Of a DNA stretch of 48,285 bases, positions 45,614-48,285 are shown piece by piece (the first letter of the stretch is position 1; each line of letters begins with the position of its first letter). The position numbers and the translations under genes are program-made. This DNA comes from Streptomyces laculatispora (lineage in GTDB: Bacteria > Actinomycetota > Actinomycetes > Streptomycetales > Streptomycetaceae). The notes under the pieces were generated by a model, which was not told the DNA's origin, ran no database searches, and saw only the letters and a program-made list of their open reading frames with translations. The stretch covers positions 1-48,285 of the forward strand of contig NZ_JAFMPZ010000452.1 of assembly GCF_017353455.1 (NCBI RefSeq). Reading direction: 5' to 3'.

Positions 45614-48285
45614 TCAGCCGCGCGCGAGCCTCAGCGTGATCAGCTCGAACGGCCGCAGTGACAGCCGGACACCGCCGTCTCCGAGCTCGGGCACCACCGC
45701 GTCGGCCAGCGGCCGCTCCAGCAGGTCGGTCACCGCCACGCCGACGGCCTCGAAACCGGCCGCGAGCCGCACCCCGGCGCGGCCGCCCGTCGACTCGTAG
45801 AGCCGTACGACGAGGTCGCCGCTCGCGTCGTCCGCCAGCTTGACCGCGCTGACCACGACCGCGTCGTTGTCGACGGTCACCAGCGGAGCCACCTCGCGCT
45901 CGCCGGTCACCCGGCGCTCCGGCAGGTTGATGCGGAAGCCCTCACGGACCGCGTCGCCGATCCCCGCACCCGGTGCGAGCGCGTGCCGGAAGCGGTGCAC
46001 GCCCTGGTCGGTCTCCGGGTCGGGGAAACGGGGGGCGCGCAGCAGGGAGACCCGCACGGTGGTGGTCGTGCCCGCGTCGCTGTCGCGGACCGTGCGGGTC
46101 ACGTCGTGCCCGTACGTCGAGTCGTTGACCAGGGCCACGCCCCAGCCCGGCTCCTCCAGGTGGACGAAGCGGTGGTTGCAGGCCTCGAACTTGGCGGACT
46201 CCCAGCTCGTGTTGGTGTGGGTGGCCCGGTAGAAGTGCCCGAACTGCGTCTCGGAGGCGTACCGCTCGGCGTGGATGTCCAGCGGGAACGCCGCCTTGAG
46301 GAACTTCTCCGTCTCGTGCCAGTCGACCTCGGTGTCGATGTCGAGCCGCTTGACGCCCGGCGCGAGGGTCAGCAGCTGGGTGACCTTCGAGTCACCGAAG
46401 CCGCGGACGATCCGTACGGATACGGCGCCCTCCTCCTGGACGGGGGTGAGCTCGTCGAGGTCCGTCAGGTCGGTGACGGTGTTGCGGTAGAACTCGTCGA
46501 CGTCCCACGCGTCCCACATGTTCGGGAAGTCCGGGTGGATCTGGAGCAGGTTCGCGGCCTGGCCCGGGGCCACCGTCTCGCGCCCGGCACCGATGTCGTA
46601 CGCCGAGACGACCAGTCCGCGGGCGTCGATCTCCACCCGGAGCAGACCGTTGTCCAGGACGAACCCGCCGCCCTCGCGCGGTGCGAGCGTGCCGCCGCCG
46701 GCGGCCGTGACGGCAGTCGCCGCACCGGCCGGGACGCCGTCGCGGGCGTGCGGGGCGGAGTTGAAGAGCAGGGTCCGTCCCGTCGCGGGATCGCCGGCCA
46801 GCGCGCGCTGCGCGGTGTCGACGATGCCGTTCAGCTCCTCGGCGACGGCCGCGTACGTCTTCTCCGCCTCGCGGTGCACCCAGGCGATCGACGAGCCGGG
46901 CAGGATGTCGTGGAACTGGTGCAGCAGCACCGTCTTCCAGATCCGGTCCAACTGCTCGTACGGGTAGGCGGAGCCGGTCCGCACCGCGGCGGTGGCGGCC
47001 CACAGCTCGGCCTCCCGCAACAGGTGCTCGCTGCGGCGGTTGCCCTGCTTCGTCTTCGCCTGGCTGGTCAGGGTGGCGCGGTGCAGCTCCAGGTAGAGCT
47101 CGCCGACCCACACCGGTGCGTTCGGGTACTCCGCCTCCGCCTTGGTGAAGAAGTCGGCGGGCGTCTCCCAGGTGACCGTCGCGGAGCCTTCGAGGCTGCG
47201 CATCCTGGCCGCCTTGGCGATCATCTCGCGGGTGGTGCCACCGCCCCCGTCGCCCCAGCCGGTCGGCGCGAGGGAGTGCCGCGCGACTCCCTTGTCCTTG
47301 AAGTTCTTCGCCGCGTGGGCGATCTCGCTGCCCTTCATGGAGCAGTTGTAGGTGTCGACGGGCGGGAAGTGCGTGAAGATCCGGGTGCCGTCGATGCCCT
47401 CCCACTGGAAGGTGTGGTGCGGGAACTTGTTGGTCTGGCTCCACGAGATCTTCTGGGTGAGGAGCCACTTGGAGCCCGCGGCCTTGATGATCTGCGGCAG
47501 TCCGGCCGCGAAGCCGAAGGTGTCGGGCAGCCACGCCTCGTCGTTCTCGATGCCGAACTCGTCGAGGAAGAAGCGCTTGCCGTGCACGAACTGGCGGGCC
47601 ATCGCCTCGGAGCCGGGCATGTTGGTGTCGGACTCGACCCACATGCCGCCGGACGGCACGAACCGCCCGTCCGCCACGGCCTGCTTGACCTTGGCGTAGA
47701 CCTCGGGGCGGTGCTCCTTGATCCAGGCGAACTGCTGGGCCTGCGACATCGCGAAGACGAAGTCGGGCTCGTCCTCCAGCAGGGCGGTCATGTTGGACGT
47801 CGTACGGGCGACCTTGCGGACTGTCTCGCGCAGCGGCCACAGCCAGGCCGAGTCGATGTGGGCGTGGCCGACGGCGCTGATGCGGTGCGCGGACGGCTGC
47901 GCGGGCGTCGCGAGGACGGCGGCGAGCTGCTCGCGGGCGGCGGCCGCGGTGCCGTTGACGTCCTGGAGGTCGACCGCGTCGAGCGAGCGGCCGATGGCGC
48001 GCAGGATGTCCCAGCGGCGGGCGCCGTCGACCGGCAGCTCCTGCATCAGCTCACCGAGCACCTCCAGGTCCTGGACGAGGTTCCACACGTTCTCGTCGAA
48101 GAGGGCGAGGTCCATCCGGGCGAGGGTGTACTGCGGTTCGCTGCCCGCGGTCTCCTTGTCGCCCAGCTGGGTCGGCAGGAAGGGGTGGTAGTCGAGGATG
48201 ACCGGGTTGGACGCGGCCTCGATGTGCAGCAGCACCTTTTCGCCACCGGCTGCGGGGGCGCCGACGCGCACCCACTGGTTGCGCG
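45614..48285 (-). CDS. Alpha-mannosidase, glycoside hydrolase family 38 (5' end outside window)
   Basis: At least 890 aa are present; the frame runs past the window end, and family members are about 1000 aa, so roughly the first 100-120 residues are missing. Zinc and catalytic segments: GHAHIDSAWLWPLRET (zinc H-x-D), MWVESDTNMPGSEAMARQ (nucleophile Asp), HTFQWEGIDGTRIFTHFPP and LLHQFHDILPGSSIAWVHRE (zinc His and Asp). The C-terminal beta-sandwich domains follow (FNSAPHARDGVPAG ... VHRFRHALAPG ... RPFELITLRL). It hydrolyses terminal alpha-mannose from glycans, probably in the cytoplasm since this type lacks a signal peptide; the start is not visible. No mannan-uptake gene is adjacent in the window. 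Confidence 0.94.
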   Translation of the reverse strand, partial: RNQWVRVGAPAAGGEKVLLHIEAASNPVILDYHPFLPTQLGDKETAGSEPQYTLARMDLALFDENVWNLVQDLEVLGELMQELPVDGARRWDILRAIGRSLDAVDLQDVNGTAAAAREQLAAVLATPAQPSAHRISAVGHAHIDSAWLWPLRETVRKVARTTSNMTALLEDEPDFVFAMSQAQQFAWIKEHRPEVYAKVKQAVADGRFVPSGGMWVESDTNMPGSEAMARQFVHGKRFFLDEFGIENDEAWLPDTFGFAAGLPQIIKAAGSKWLLTQKISWSQTNKFPHHTFQWEGIDGTRIFTHFPPVDTYNCSMKGSEIAHAAKNFKDKGVARHSLAPTGWGDGGGGTTREMIAKAARMRSLEGSATVTWETPADFFTKAEAEYPNAPVWVGELYLELHRATLTSQAKTKQGNRRSEHLLREAELWAATAAVRTGSAYPYEQLDRIWKTVLLHQFHDILPGSSIAWVHREAEKTYAAVAEELNGIVDTAQRALAGDPATGRTLLFNSAPHARDGVPAGAATAVTAAGGGTLAPREGGGFVLDNGLLRVEIDARGLVVSAYDIGAGRETVAPGQAANLLQIHPDFPNMWDAWDVDEFYRNTVTDLTDLDELTPVQEEGAVSVRIVRGFGDSKVTQLLTLAPGVKRLDIDTEVDWHETEKFLKAAFPLDIHAERYASETQFGHFYRATHTNTSWESAKFEACNHRFVHLEEPGWGVALVNDSTYGHDVTRTVRDSDAGTTTTVRVSLLRAPRFPDPETDQGVHRFRHALAPGAGIGDAVREGFRINLPERRVTGEREVAPLVTVDNDAVVVSAVKLADDASGDLVVRLYESTGGRAGVRLAAGFEAVGVAVTDLLERPLADAVVPELGDGGVRLSLRPFELITLRLARG

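Overview
The window is high-GC actinobacterial DNA, almost certainly from a Streptomyces. GC-rich third codon positions, many GTG starts, and long antisense reading frames all fit. So do the families present: DUF5996, DUF4259, SpoIIE-type phosphatases, and an SCO5918-family protein beside a DEAD-box helicase and a CspA-type cold-shock protein. It looks like a chromosomal-arm or accessory stretch: small operons, several broken genes and some mobile-element debris, with more conserved genes at the right end.

Layout. 0-6.6 kb: a MacB/FtsX-type ABC exporter with membrane-fusion adaptor and lipoprotein (minus strand), divergent from an OmpR-type two-component system with its own lipoprotein (plus strand). 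6.8-9.0 kb: a secreted FG-GAP/VCBS repeat protein. 9.3-12.1 kb: a 2.7 kb island bracketed by two partial copies of the 3' half of a tRNA-Gly gene. It carries a secreted I36-type protease-inhibitor-like protein, a lipoprotein and a degenerate L,D-transpeptidase-like protein. 12.2-14.6 kb: VOC, DUF5996 and DUF4259 proteins. 14.7-19.9 kb: a signalling block with a STAS protein, a CarH-like B12-binding sensor, a PAS-GAF-SpoIIE phosphatase (broken by one base), a second GAF-SpoIIE phosphatase and a MarR regulator. 20-24 kb: a decaying stretch with PadR, a polysaccharide deacetylase, several frameshifted genes and a MITE-like element inserted in a formyltransferase relic with a 4-bp CTAG duplication. 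24.1-26.6 kb: arsenic resistance (arsC, acr3, arsR, divergent arsI) around a clear operator. 27-28.5 kb: two proteins of unknown function and a second copy of the MITE-like sequence. 29-34.9 kb: an oligopeptide-type ABC importer operon. 35.5-41.2 kb: membrane protein, XRE/DUF2975 pair, an mmpL::luxR deletion scar, GNAT, a frameshifted PGRP amidase and a DPM-type glycosyltransferase. 41.3-42.6 kb: fluoride resistance (probable crcB riboswitch, CrcB-DUF190-CrcB). 42.7-45.2 kb: the SCO5918-family, helicase and cold-shock genes. 45.6-48.3 kb: a GH38 alpha-mannosidase cut by the window end.

How it works together. The strongest candidate for a new system is the operon at 14.7-17.9 kb. Its genes overlap by 4 bp or less and encode a PP2C phosphatase with sensor domains, a B12-domain protein carrying the W-x9-EH signature of CarH/LitR photoreceptors, and a STAS anti-anti-sigma factor. 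This would be a partner-switching stress module fed by a cobalamin (possibly light) sensor. No anti-sigma kinase or sigma factor is in the window, so the output is unknown. Four genes (near 17.2, 22.55, 23.08 and 40.05 kb) are each restored by adding or removing one base, so sequencing error must be excluded before calling them real pseudogenes.
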